Below are positions 1 to 11,405 of a stretch of DNA of 64,000 bases, piece after piece. Source of the stretch: Prinsepia uniflora (lineage: Eukaryota; Streptophyta; Magnoliopsida; Rosales; Rosaceae); contig CM064865.1 of assembly GCA_032719365.1 (NCBI GenBank), forward strand, positions 35,142,065 to 35,206,064, given 5' to 3'. The notes below the pieces were generated by a model that saw only the letters and a list, made by a program, of their open reading frames with translations, did not search any database and was not told where the DNA came from. The position numbers were made by a program, and so were the translations under genes. The stretch's first letter is position 1. Each line of letters starts with the position of its first letter.

Positions 1-1352
1 AGGGATTGGCCAGTAAGAGTTGGGGACTTGGAGCTTTTAGCCGACTTGATTATCATGGACTTGCATGATTTTGTTGTAATAGTTGGAATGGACTGGCTAG
101 GAGAGCATGGGGTAATCATAGATTATTGTAGTAAATTGGTGACCTTGCAGAGTCCAGGTCTACCGGAGATGACTTTTCAGGGGGAGCGTGGAGTTTCACC
201 ACCGAAGATAATTTCTGCACTTACAGCTACAAAGTTGTTACAGAATGGTTGTCAGGGATACTTAGCGCATATGGTTGAGACACGTGAGGACCCATTAAGG
301 ACTGAGGATATACCAGTAGTGTGAGAGTTTCCTGATGTATTTCCAGACGAATTGCTAGAATTACCATTGCATCGGGAGATTGATTTCACAATCGAGTTAC
401 TCCTTGGGACGGGGCCGATATCGCAGTCGCCGTATAGGATGGCACCAACAGAATTGCGGGAATTAAAGGTACAATTACAGGAGTTGTTGGATCAGGGATT
501 CATCCGAACGAGTACCTCACCGTGGGGAGCACCAATGTTGTTTGTTAAGAAAAAAGAGGGTAACCTATGGTTGTGTGTGGATTACCGACAACTTAATAAG
601 GTGACGATAAGGAATAAGTACCCCTTACCTAGGATCGACAACCTGTTTAACCAATTGCGAGGAGCAAAGTATTTCTCTAAGATTGATCTTCACTTTGGTT
701 ACCATTAGCTAAGAATTGCGGAGGATGACGTTCCGAAGACTGCCTTTCGGACGAGGGACGGGCATTATGAGTTTTTGGTAATGCTGTTTGGATTGACAAA
801 TGCACCGGCTGCATTCATGGACTTGATGAATCGGGTGTTCCGAGCATATCTAGACAAGTTTGTGATTGTATTTATCGATGATATCTAGGTCTATTCGAAG
901 AGTATCAGAGCGCACGAGGAACGTCTGCGGTTAGTGTTGAGCCGGCTGATTGGGAACCAGTTGTATGCTAAACTTAGCAATGTCAGTTCTGGTTAAATAG
1001 TATCAGTTTTCTAGGCCATATTATTTTAGCTTAGGGGATTAGTGTGGACCCCCAGAAGACAGAAGCGATAACCAACTAGGAAAGGCCAAGGACAATTACT
1101 GAAGTTTAAAGCTTCATAGGTTTAGCAGGCTACTACCGACAGTTCGTAGAGGGTTTCTCTACTATTGCAGCTCCTTTGACCCGATTGACCCAGAAAGGGG
1201 TTAAGTTTGTTTGGGATTACCAGTGTGAACAGAGTTTCAGGAGCTAAAGAGGCGCTTGACTACTACACCAATTCTTGCACTTCCTGATGATGGTGGGGAG
1301 TTCGAGGTATACAACGATGCACCACGACAAGGCTTGGGTTGTGTATTGATGC
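1..1352 (+). pseudogene. Decayed pol of element A: protease, RT and start of RNase H
   Basis: Positions 28-324 encode the end of the aspartic protease region (IVGMDWLGEHG). Positions 352-1250 encode reverse transcriptase, with SPWGAPMLFVKKKEG, the CVDYRQLNKV motif and KIDLHFGYH. The polymerase catalytic box reads VFIDDI but is followed at once by a stop (about 887), and other stops occur at about 322 and 706. Frame changes appear after about 980. The RNase H start (around 1280-1352) is cut by a solo LTR and resumes at 4223. A product could not be made. Identification rests on clear similarity to the intact polyprotein further along the window. Confidence 0.9.
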
Positions 1353-1357
1353 AGCAT

Positions 1358-4217
1358 TGACAGGACCCACCCCGATTATCGCCTCGATAATCGGGAAGCA
1401 TCCTGCTCCCGTCTGACAATCGAACACAAAAGACCGGAAAACCAAATAACATCACACCCATTGTCAGACCAGGGAGATTAAGCAAATACAACCGACTGGA
1501 CATCAAGTCCATAGTTTCACAGAGCATAATATTACAAAACAAGTTAAAGAACAAATCCTACTCTGTGAACTAACTACTCCGCAACGGAAAACTTTATGCC
1601 TCTGCCTCTGCCTCGGTGCTAGCCCCCGAACTTGTACCACGACCTGGAGGGTAATTAAAACAACAAAGTGTGAGTGGACCGAAACAAAAGTTTGCAGAAA
1701 AAAGTTAAATGAAATCGGGGTTTGCCCTCCAGTTTTATAACACGCATGCATAACCAGATATTCGAAGACCTCGTATCAAACATTCGAAATCCCTTTTTCC
1801 GAAACACATGTAAAACGTTACAGAAAACTGTCATAACTCATGTAAAAATAATATAAGATTACCAAAATCCAGAAATCATCATTTTGAAACATCAATTAAA
1901 CAAATCAAGTAAAAACTAAATCAATAATCACAATTAAGCCGTTGGATCCATCCGAGTCTTTAAACTCAATATCAGGCCTTCCCGGGATATCAACGAGTCT
2001 TTAAACTCAAAACATAATCAATAGGCCTCGGGGGTATCACAATAACCGAGTCTTTAAACTCACGAGTCTTTAAACTCAATCTGGGTCTTTAAACCCAATT
2101 TTTCGAGCCCGCCCCCATCAACAATTAACCGGGTCTTTAAACCCAAAACCAGATCCAACAATAAACCGGGTCTTTAAACCCAAAACCATTTATAAACACA
2201 ATAAACCAGGATTCATCATGATCCGTTTTCCAAAAATCATTCTGAAATCATATCTTGTCATAATAGGACTTATGTCCGAATTCACATGCAAATTCCAAAA
2301 CATGCAATTCCCGAGAGTCACTTCACAAATATAATCAAAACATCAAAAATACGTAACATGCATAATCATATTCAAACACTCCATCAAAACATCATTCATA
2401 CATAGGAGAAAATCGTAACCTCGAAATGCGTGAAATACGAAAATTATCTCGAAAAGCATGAAATCACGTAAAACCGAAATATCATATTTATCAACATAAA
2501 ATCATATGTGAAAACACAAGATAAATAAGTAAAATAGTCATGCATGCACAGTTTAGAAATCAAAATTCCACTCACGGTTTTCGGACGCGTCAATCGCGCC
2601 CCGTGCGCTCCCCTGTATCTTCAGAAATGTCTGGTCCTGTAAAAACGTACAAGGAGGGTTACAAACATCCCCAAATAACTCGTATGATTTTCCCTAATTT
2701 TTCCGGATTTTTCCGCATAATTAAACTTAAGGACTAAATCTTCCGAACCCTCGAAATTATCCTGATCGACTCGAACTCTAAAGATAAAATGTTAATTAGA
2801 CTGAAAGGATTATATCTCATGTTGACCGTAATCGGCAAGGACGTCACACGCACCGTCACGCACCGCCCAAAGTGGCTGCGCGTGAAGGCCACGCGCCTGC
2901 TACAGTGACACTGCTACAGTGTCACCACCTTCACCCGACTTCTGCTATTCGGGTCCTCAATCCGTGAGTTCAACCCGTCCAATTAGCCTTCAATTCTCAA
3001 TCAATTCCTTTCCTTTTTTATCCAAACTTCTTCGATAACCGTTTAATTCCAGTTCTATGTCATCTATTAGCCTCGACTGTCCCTAAATCGATCAAACTCA
3101 GACTCGAACAGTCGAACAGGTCGACGTCTGGAACTCACCTAACCTAGCCCCATTTTCAAATTAACTCAAACATGAGCTTAAGGGGACCTAGACGAACTCA
3201 ATTGCACAACCAATTGGACCAGAACTCACCTGGAAGTTGTCGTCCTCAACACTGTGATTTTCCAGAAACTGGAACTTGAGTTCCTGAGCAAACCGTGATC
3301 AATCCTTTATAATTCTTGCACGGTGATGTTTGTAATGGTCTCAGAATGCTAACACGGCCCTCGGTTTCGTTCAACAAGCCTCAGGAATTAAACTGGATTT
3401 TTCCCTCCATTTTCTAGGTTTTCTTCCCCGTCTGTTTTTCTCCCAAACTCTCCAGCTCTCAACGGTAGAATGGTGCAACATGAATCCTCTCTCCACTCCC
3501 CTACACGGTTAATCGATCAGTGCAGCCAGCAGCCCATGGGAAACCAACTGAGGTCTTTGAAACTTTTTTCCCACAAACACAAAAACCCTGGCCATTTTAA
3601 ACCGACTCGTGCTCTGAATCCCTGCCTAAACACGCCTGAATGCCTCCAACATCCTCAAAGTCCATAAACTAATCCCACCGATCAGTCCACTACGGTTTAA
3701 ACAATTGAAATCATGCAGGCACTCACGGCATGGCCGTGTACACTATGTTTTTCACTGTGGTGAACAGTAACCGCGTGTAAAAAGACCAAAATGCCCTCAG
3801 TTGGCAAATTACCAAATTGCCCCTCATCTTTCGTGACCCGTAACTTGGTCACCAGATGTCCGTTTCACGCGTGCCGCCTGTCGTTGTACTCGGGGCCTCG
3901 AGACGAACCTAACGGTCTTCGAGTCATGAGAAAATCAATTGTATTTCAAAAAGCCAACATTTTCCCCATAATCGTCCAATTTACGGTAATGCCCTTGAAC
4001 TTCGGAACGTCATAACTTTCACCTCGAGCGTCCGAATCGGACGTGCCACCTGTCTATGATCTCGTGACGTCCCGAAATACCTCATGGTCATTGGTCAACG
4101 TCCGTTCGACCCTCCAATCAAAAAGTCAACAAATTGACCATACGAATCACAGGGGTAAAAACGTCATTTTATTTATTAATTTACAATATTACATTTTCCG
4201 AATTTCCGGGGCGTACA
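1358..4217 (-). mobile_element. Solo LTR, reverse orientation, in element A RNase H
   Basis: Read on the minus strand this 2860-bp block starts TGTACGCCCCGGAAATTCGG and ends CCTGTCA, matching the ends of the other Tekay-type LTRs here. It is flanked by the perfect 5-bp duplication agcat (1353-1357 and 4218-4222), and element A coding resumes directly after it. No internal region or second LTR is present, so it is most simply a solo LTR left by recombination between the two LTRs of an inserted element. ORFs within it (for example 1237-1554 minus) have no recognisable product. Confidence 0.92.
1950..2190 (-). repeat. Array of GAGTTTAAAGACTC / GGGTTTAAAGACCC units in solo LTR
   Basis: On the plus strand the motif appears as GAGTCTTTAAACTC or GGGTCTTTAAACCC, repeated about eight times at uneven spacing with short linkers. 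Each unit is an imperfect stem. It occupies the same LTR position as the GGGCTTGAGGCCC arrays of other LTRs in this window. Confidence 0.8.
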
Positions 4218-4222
4218 AGCAT

Positions 4223-6067
4223 GGTAGGGTGATCGCTTATGCCTCATGTCAATTAAAACCTCATGAGATGAACTATCCCACTCATGACTTGGAGTTATCG
4301 GTAGTAGTGCATGCTCTGAAGACTTGGAGACACTACTTGTATGGTGAAACGTGCAGAATCTTCACTGACCACTAGAGTTTAAAGCACTTGTTCTCGCAGA
4401 AGGATTTGAATCTGAGAAAAGGTCGTGGTTGGAGTTGATTAATGACTATGACTGCACGATTGAATATCACCCGGGAAAAGCAAACGTGGTGGCAGATGCA
4501 CTTAGTAGAAAATCGGCGGGTTCGATTGCACACTTGAGGATAGTGTATCTTACTTTGCTTGTGGAACTTCGGAAGGCTAGAGTTTTGTTGGGAATGGATG
4601 TTCAGGGAGTTTTTTTGGCTAGTTTTCATGTGCGACCCTTTCTGATCGACCAGATCATTGAGGCCCAATTTCAGGACCCTACGCTATGTGTTTATCGGAT
4701 CGAAGTTAGGACAGGTGAGCGGCGGGATTTTACCATTCGAGGTGATGGAGCTCTAGTAAAGCAGGGTTGTATATGTGTGTCTGCATTGGCGGAACTGGGA
4801 GCGGAGATTCTAGAAGAAGCCCATAGTTCACCCTATGCTATGCACTCGAGAGGGACAAAGATGTACCATACCCTCTGGGATCACTACTGGTGGGCTGGAA
4901 TGAAGAGGGATATAGCTAATTTTGTCAGTAGATGTTTGACCTATCAACAAGTTAAGGCGGAACGGCAACGACCATACGGGGCTATGCAACCACTTCTGAT
5001 GCCCGAGTGGAAATGAGATCATGTCACTATGGATTTCGTGTTTAAACTACCTAGGACGCTAAGTGGTTTTGAGGGAGTCTGGGTGATAGTGGACAGACTA
5101 ACAAAGTCGACACATTTCTTACCTGTGAGAGAGACGTTCAAGCCAAACCGGCTGGCTCTGGTGTTCATGAACTAAATTATTAGACTTCATGGTACGCCAG
5201 AGTCGATAGTTTCGGATTGGGATCTGCGTTATACTTCGAGATTCTAGCAGAGTCTACAGATGGCCCTAGGTACGAACCTACATTTTAGCACAGCTTTTCA
5301 TCCGCAGACTGACGGGTAGTCTGAGCGGACCATTCAGACATTGGAGGATATGATGAAAGCGTGCACTACAGTTTCAAGATTCCTAGGATATTTTTTTGCC
5401 TCTGATGGAGTTTTCATACAACAACAGCTACCAGGCGAGTATTGGCATGGCACCTTATGAGGCACTGTATGGTCGGTAGTGCAAGACACTTGTGTGTTGG
5501 ACAGAAGTAGGTGAGCGGGCCTTTTTGACCCTAGAGTTGATGGATATGACCCTAGAGAAGGTCTAGATCATTAAAAAGAGGCTGAAGGCGGCATAGGATT
5601 TCCAGATAAGTTATGCAGATAGGGGGATCAGGGATATTGAATTTGCGGTGGGAGACTTGGTCTTTTTGAAATTGTCTCCCTGGAAGAGAATCGTGCGATT
5701 TGGTCGACGAGGGAAGCTGAGTCCCCGTTATATTGGGCTATATGAGATCATTGAGAGGTTTGGTCTAGTAGCGTATCGATTAAACTTGCCTCCAAAACTT
5801 GCGAGGGTACATGATGTATTCCAAATGTTGATGCTACGGAAGTACGTGCACGATGAATAGCACATCTTGCCTGAACAGCCGGTGGAACTGAGGATCGATT
5901 TGAGCTTTGAGGAGCAGCCAGTGCAGATATTGGATTGGAAGGACACGTTGCTAAGGAACAAGACGATTCCCATGGTAAAAGTATTGTGGAGGAATCATGA
6001 CGTGGAAGAAGCCACGTGGGAGCCCGAGGCTCAAATGAGTGAACAACATCTGTATTTATTTGAGTAA
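4223..6067 (+). pseudogene. Decayed pol of element A: RNase H, integrase, chromodomain-like tail
   Basis: Continues the RNase H region directly after the solo LTR (VIAYASCQLKPHEMNYPTHD; FTDH then a stop at about 4374). The longest open stretch (4429-5016) covers the RNase H end (HPGKANVVADALSRKSAG) and the integrase zinc-binding region. The integrase core (MDFVFKLP, HGTPESIVSD) has stops and frameshifts at about 5175-5600. Two open segments, 5648-5860 and 5867-6067, hold the C-terminal region (RRGKLSPRYIG) and the chromodomain-like tail (VLWRNHDVEEATWEPEA). Non-functional. Confidence 0.9.
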
Positions 6068-6102
6068 ATTTTGGGGATGATATTTTTGTAAGGTGGGTGG
6101 TT

Positions 6103-8277
6103 TGTAATTCCCCGGAATTTTAGTCCGTAGACAGGCGACACGCCGGAATCGGAGTCCGGATGGGAAAATTATGGTTAAGAAAGCAAAAAATGGCACTATT
6201 CATGAAATCTTGGGAATGTCACACTTGGCTGGTTTTAATTGGATAAGGACAATCTGTGGGACCCTTGGATGAGTTACAAGTGTCACTCATCCCATTGGTG
6301 GGTTTCCCTATGCACATGGATCAGCTTAGGGTTCCATCTTCCTCATTTTTATCTCATTTCACTTATTATCATCTTCAACAACTCCCAAACTCTATCTAAC
6401 CCTTGAACACCAAAAACTCCACCCCACAAACACAATATCATCTGTTTTGCACATTGTGAGACTGGGAGAGCGACTGAGACTAGAGAGACGTGGATGGACG
6501 ACGGTGGTGAACGGTGGATCACGGTGGGAAGGTAAAAACACGAAACACTCACTTTGGTTCAAAAATGGAAGTTGGTTTTAACGTGTGTTGATCGATCTAA
6601 TGGCCTCTAATAGGTTCCAAGAACTGTCGAGAAGACAGGGACGATGACATCATCAGTTGACGTCATCACCTTATCAGGGTCAGGTGACGTGGCCCAATGA
6701 GGTAAGGACACGTGTCGCATGTTAGTGCACAGTCAGCACTGACATGTCAGTCACATGGCCCAATCAGTAGCTGCCACGTGTCACTGACATGTCAGTGACA
6801 TGGACCAACCTGCAGCTGACACGTGTTAGACCTGACACTATCAGATGACATCAGCGTTGATTTTGACCGTTGACCTGACGTCAACGTTGACTTTTTGGTC
6901 AACGTTGGCCGGGGCTTTGACCCGCACGTGGTGGCGCGTGGGCACGTTTTTCGTGGTGGGACTAGTGCCATTTTAATGGTTTAGCTGATCCGGATCCAAT
7001 GGTGGTGGTTTCGGGTCGTTCGTAGGTTATTTGGTGGGTCAAAATAGAGTTTATAGCCTCGAGAAGCTTGTTCGGGATGCGTTTCCAGGCCGACACTGTT
7101 CCTAGATTTTAGATATGAGTTTGTAGAAATCATTAGTGATCTTTGGATATGTTTGGAGAGGTTAGAGGCTGTGATATAGCTTCAAGACAGGTTTTAGACG
7201 TTGATTAAGTAGTATGATAGTAATGTGAGTGGGTCTTTTGATTTCTAACGGAATGCATGCATAACTATTTTCATTATATTATTATATGATTGTGTGGATG
7301 AGTATGTTGAGTTTTATTTATGGATTGTGTACCCAGATATTATACTATGTGGGCATATGACTTGTCTGGTTATTATGTGAGTTGTGGAATTATATTGGGA
7401 TGTCACAAGTTCATATTATTGTACCAGATATATTGACCATATGGATTACTGTTTCCTACAGTTATTGGTACCTTGGAGCGGTCATGGCGCATTGCCTGCG
7501 AGGGGTCATGCTATAGAGCGACCAGACCGTAGGGTGGCCCAGAAGCAGGATTGCTATGTTTAGACGTCTGGGATGTCAGGCATCTAGGATGTCATGCCTG
7601 GACTGGGTTCGGGGATAAGACTCGGGATTGAGACGCCGGGCGGCACGCATAGTTGTAAGACCGTGACCTTATTAGATGTTTGGGACGTCCGACATCTGGG
7701 ATGTCAGGGTGGGGATATACGGTGCAATATGATTATTGTGGATGTATTATTATTATTCTTATATTATTGTGTGTGTGATGATATGATATGTAATTGATAA
7801 GGCGTGTTATGTTTTAGTTATACTATATATATATATATGTTTTGACTCAAATACATGCATGATTTGAAAACTGAGGGGTAAAACACTATTTTTACTATGT
7901 ATTATGAATGGTTTTGAAATATCCTTTATTTTCGACCCACTCCCACTTTCATGGTTTTCTTGACCCCTCGAGGACGTGATCCATAGGTAGAGGTAGGTCC
8001 TGAGGCTGAGACATAGTCACATCACTGCTGCATACCTGATACCCTGGTTGGGTAGGTCGAGCACCATTTTGTAAAAATGTTATTCATGCTCGTAATTTTG
8101 TAGTGCTATATATCCCTTGTCTAGCACTGTTAGACCGAATCTTAGATGTATTTTATGTTTAAGACATTTATTGTACATTATTTAACCTGTTATGGGTATT
8201 TTGGTCTTTTTCTGGGATTGTGTCAGAGCAGGGCGCATCCCCACGTGATCCTTAGGGGATCGGGATGGGTCCTGTCA
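6103..8277 (+). repeat. 3' LTR of element A
   Basis: Starts TGTAATTCCCCGGAATTTTA 36 bp after the pol stop and ends GGGTCCTGTCA. The length is 2175 bp, shorter than the related LTRs, with only one copy of the U3 module (GTAGACAGGCGACACG) that is duplicated in B, C and D. It contains an ACGT-core array around 6655-6900 and degenerate forms of the GTGAGTGG / CCACTC boundary motifs at about 7227 and 7937. Confidence 0.88.
6655..6900. promoter_or_regulatory. ACGT-core (bZIP-type) motif cluster in LTR A
   Basis: Contains TTGACGTCATC, GGTGACGTGG, GACACGTGTC, GCCACGTGTC, GACACGTGTT and CTGACGTCAAC, together with TGACATGTCA palindromes. This is an older, partly decayed counterpart of the denser array in element B. 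G-box, ABRE and C-box motifs are known plant bZIP targets; activity here is inference. Confidence 0.5.
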
Positions 8278-8472
8278 GTCAGCCCAAGTCGCGGAGGTGA
8301 CCCTCTAGGTGCTTGCTCGTGACGAGCAACACGTCGGGGTGCAAGTCGTATGCCTTCAGACAGATGCGATGAACCATGTCTCCTTGGTGCTTGGGTGTTG
8401 GACTGTGGGTTGCGTAGGGCGTCCAAGTGCCTCCTTAGGTACAAGTCGGCATGGAGCTGATTCTGGACTCTT
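8278..8472 (-). pseudogene. Fragment of a retroelement gag-like frame (downstream half)
   Basis: This is unique DNA between the ends of element A and element B. On the minus strand it is open and basic (RNPQSNTQAPRRHG..., RRVARHEQAPRG). If element B and one copy of its duplication are removed, it continues in frame from the minus-strand open frame at 18687-19005. It therefore marks the target into which both elements landed. The product is likely the gag N-terminal region of an older retroelement, judged by position and composition, not by a recognised domain. Confidence 0.45.
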
Positions 8473-11273
8473 TGTAACACCCCGGAAATTCGAGGATTTC
8501 CATATTGTAATTTTTTTGTGTGAATTGACGATTTTACCCCTGTGAATGGTATGGTCAAATTGTTGACTTTTTGATTGAGGAACTAAATGGACTTTGACCT
8601 ATGACCGTGACGTAGTTCGGGACGTCACGAGTTCATAGACAGGTGGCACGTCCATTTCGGACGATCAGGGAAAAAGTTATGGCTATCGGAAGTTCAGGGG
8701 CATTACCGTAATTTGGACTCTCGGGGGAAAATGTTGACTTTTCTTTTGACAACTAATTTTCAGTTGACTCAAGGACCGTTGGGTAGGCCTCGACGTCCTG
8801 AGTCCGTAGACAGGCGGCACGCCGAAATCGGACTTCGTACGAGGAAGTTATGGTCAGAAACGTGAATTCGGGAAGTTCGTGTCTCGGTTTTCGTGTCGAA
8901 TATTATATTCAGAAATTCTGATTGAAGGACACCTGGGGAGTGACAAGTGTCACTCACCCATTGGCTAGATTGGATCAGATCCACTATTGGATTAATTAAA
9001 CATTTGAACCAGCTTTAAATGTCAGCCTTTGGATTGAAAACCCCAGATCAGATCTCAGCCCTTGATCTAATCTGGAGATTCAATCTGAGCCATCCATTTC
9101 CTTCCCTCCATTTCTTTATAATTCATACCCGCAGAGCACATTCTGCCATTTCGATCCAACCTTTCCAGCAAACCATCCACTCTCTGTGTCTGTGTATTGG
9201 GGACTTGCCGGCGAGGCTGAACGGTGGCAGTGAGCACGGCGGAGGACGGCGGCGTGGGGGGAAAACCGGAAAACCCGAAACGGTTTCTAAAACTCAGATT
9301 TTGGTAACTCGAATTCCCACGTTTAGTTTTGTTTCCTATTAATCCTAATCGACTCTAGGGACTTATAGGAACCTTCTGGGCTTGAGTTCACGACCGGAGG
9401 TAGCCTGAACGGAGTGCAAACGGCGACGGGAACCCGGGTCTGTTCATCGAGGTAAGTCTTTGTTTCAGCCCTTGTTTATTGATTTTAATTAGCTAGAACT
9501 GTTCCTGGGTATAGGACGAACATCTAGGAACAAACCAGAGTGAAAATGGTTGGGTGTAGAAGAAATGGTGACCGGGTCGTGATCGCGGGTCTGTTCGACC
9601 CAAGTTGCAGAGATACGGGTCAACCCGTCTGAGGACAGAGGTGATGACGTGGCACCCTGTCAGACTGTCAGGTGACGTGGACCAACCGTGAGCCGACACG
9701 TGTCACATGTCAGTGCACAGTCAGCACTGACATGTCAGTGACGTGGACCAGTCAGGGACTGCCACGTGTCACTGACATGTCAGTGACGTGGACCAGTGCC
9801 GTGCTGACACGTGGCACATGTCAGATCTGACACGTGGTCTGACAGATCAGTGAGGTGGACCAATTGGATGTTGACACGTGGCACCTGTCAGAGTCTGACA
9901 CGTCAAACCTGACAGCTGTCAGATGACGTCAGCATGACGTCATGCTGACGTCAGCAGTGACGTCAGCGATGACGTCAGCAGGAACTGTTCCTGCGTTGAC
10001 CGCCACGTTGACCGGCGCGTGGGGGCGCGTGTGAACAGTGTTTCTGGTGGGACCACCACCATTCTTTAGGTTTCGACGATCCGGATCCAATGGCGGTGGT
10101 TTCGGGTCGATCGGAGATCATTAAGTTGGTCAAAATAAGGTTTATTGCCTTGGGAAGCGCGTTCGGGCGGCTTTCCCGGGTCGGTTTCGACCTAGGCTTT
10201 CATGGTTGAATGTTGGGGGTTTAATTTGACCTTTACGAATACTTGGATTTGACAGGGATTGTACATTTGTACCAGGACGAGGGTATACGTTCGGTTTCTA
10301 GCAGGATTGTACTGTGAGTGGGCCATTTTCTTAAACCCTTGTGTGCATAAATGTTTTCTGGTTTTATTATACTTATTCACATGCTAAAACAATGATGGTT
10401 TTGATGATATGGAAAATATGGTTATGGCACGTTTCACGGTATTTGGGCTTGAGACCCGTCCGATGAAACTGAATGATTGGTTCGGATTCTATCTATGTAT
10501 ATATATGTTTGCATGTGGATATCAATAAAATGTATTTGTTACTGCACTGTATAGATCCTTCCATATTATATTGTCTCCTCCGGATGAGGTACCCCGGAGA
10601 GGTCACGGACGTCTAGTACGTCCAGCGTCTATGACGCTAAGCATCGGGGATGCTGTACCCGAACGGGGTTCGGGGATTGAACTCGGAAATTGAGACCCGA
10701 GTGGCACGCGTAGCCTTGTGATTGTGACCTATTGGACGTCAGGGACGTCAGACATCAGGGATGTCGGGATTGGAGTGTATAGTGCAGCAACTAAAATTAT
10801 GGTTATGGTTTTGCTATATGCCTTATGGTTCATATTCTATGGTTTATGATTTTGGAATTATGGTGCACGCATATTTGGAAAACGGAGGGGTAAATTATAT
10901 GTTTTACTTATCAAACGATTTCATAAACTTGTGTTTCGGTCCACTCACCCTTACTGTTTGATAACCCCTCCAGGTCGGGAAACTGAGGTAGAGGAGGAGC
11001 CAGAGGCTGAGGCATAGATCTACTTCTGCGTACCTGAACCCCTGCTGGGCGGTGTACCCGCAGGATTACTTTAGAGTCGTGCTCGCAAATTTGTAATTTT
11101 GGATTATATCCCTTGTCTGACATTCGTTTAATTCGGATTTTATGTATGACTTTAATTTGGTTATTTATGCTTTTAAATGTTTTGAGGTTAAAATTGGTAT
11201 GAATTATTGGGTGTCAGACGGGAGCAGGGCACGTCCCCTTGTGGTCCCTGTGGGATCGGGGCGGGTCCTGTCA
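8473..11273 (+). repeat. 5' LTR of element B
   Basis: Begins TGTAACACCCCGG and ends GGGTCCTGTCA (TG...CA). It contains two tandem copies of a U3 module (GTCACGAGTTCATAGACAGG at about 8625, AGTCCGTAGACAGGCGGCAC at about 8811), a strong ACGT-core array at 9648-9979, paired GCGCGTG motifs near 10015-10030, one GGGCTTGAGACCC unit at about 10446, and the GTGAGTGG / GTCCACTCAC boundary pair at 10314 and 10939. Confidence 0.95.
9648..9979. promoter_or_regulatory. Dense ACGT-core array (15 cores) in 5' LTR of element B
   Basis: Fifteen ACGT cores lie in about 330 bp: GTGACGTGGACC three times, GACACGTG(T/G) and GCCACGTG G-box forms, and five TGACGTCA/TGACGTCAG forms at the downstream end (9923-9979). 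They are interleaved with TGACATGTCA palindromes. Chance expectation is one to two cores. Such sites are classic targets of plant bZIP factors (ABA, stress and as-1 type responses), so this may be an enhancer; that role is inferred. Confidence 0.7.
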
Positions 11274-11276
11274 GCT

Positions 11277-11288
11277 TGGTATCAGAGC
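11277..11288 (+). other. Primer-binding site, initiator tRNA-Met, element B
   Basis: TGGTATCAGAGC lies 3 bp after the 5' LTR. It is the usual plant LTR-retrotransposon sequence complementary to the 3' end of initiator methionine tRNA. Confidence 0.92.
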
Positions 11289-11405
11289 ACTAGGTTGTGG
11301 TCAGTACTAGGGTATTGGTCTGCATGCTAGACTAGCGATTAGTACTAGTTACTTTTCGACTTTTAAGAATATTGTTTTCTGATCTATGCCTCTTGACAGT
11401 TGGTT

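Larger units (their letters stand above)
1..8277 (+). mobile_element. Element A: old Tekay/Del-type Ty3/gypsy retrotransposon, 5' end outside window
   Basis: The window opens inside the protease region of a chromovirus polyprotein. Protease, reverse transcriptase, RNase H, integrase and a C-terminal chromodomain-like tail follow in order, ending at 6067, and a 3' LTR occupies 6103-8277. The coding part is close in sequence to the intact element at 8473-18686 but carries many in-frame stops and frameshifts, so it is dead. A reverse-oriented solo LTR (1358-4217) splits the RNase H region. Its 5' LTR, gag and target-site duplication lie left of the window. Lineage is assigned from the one-frame gag-pol style and the chromodomain tail. 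Confidence 0.9.

Noticed and set aside
1237..1554. Minus-strand open frames at the solo LTR end
   Set aside because: They span the junction of element A and the LTR; no domain, and frames of this length are expected.
1950..2190. Possible CRISPR-like repeats (also 27585-27850 and 51208-51490)
   Set aside because: Plant nuclear LTR context, irregular spacers that are themselves repeated, no cas genes.
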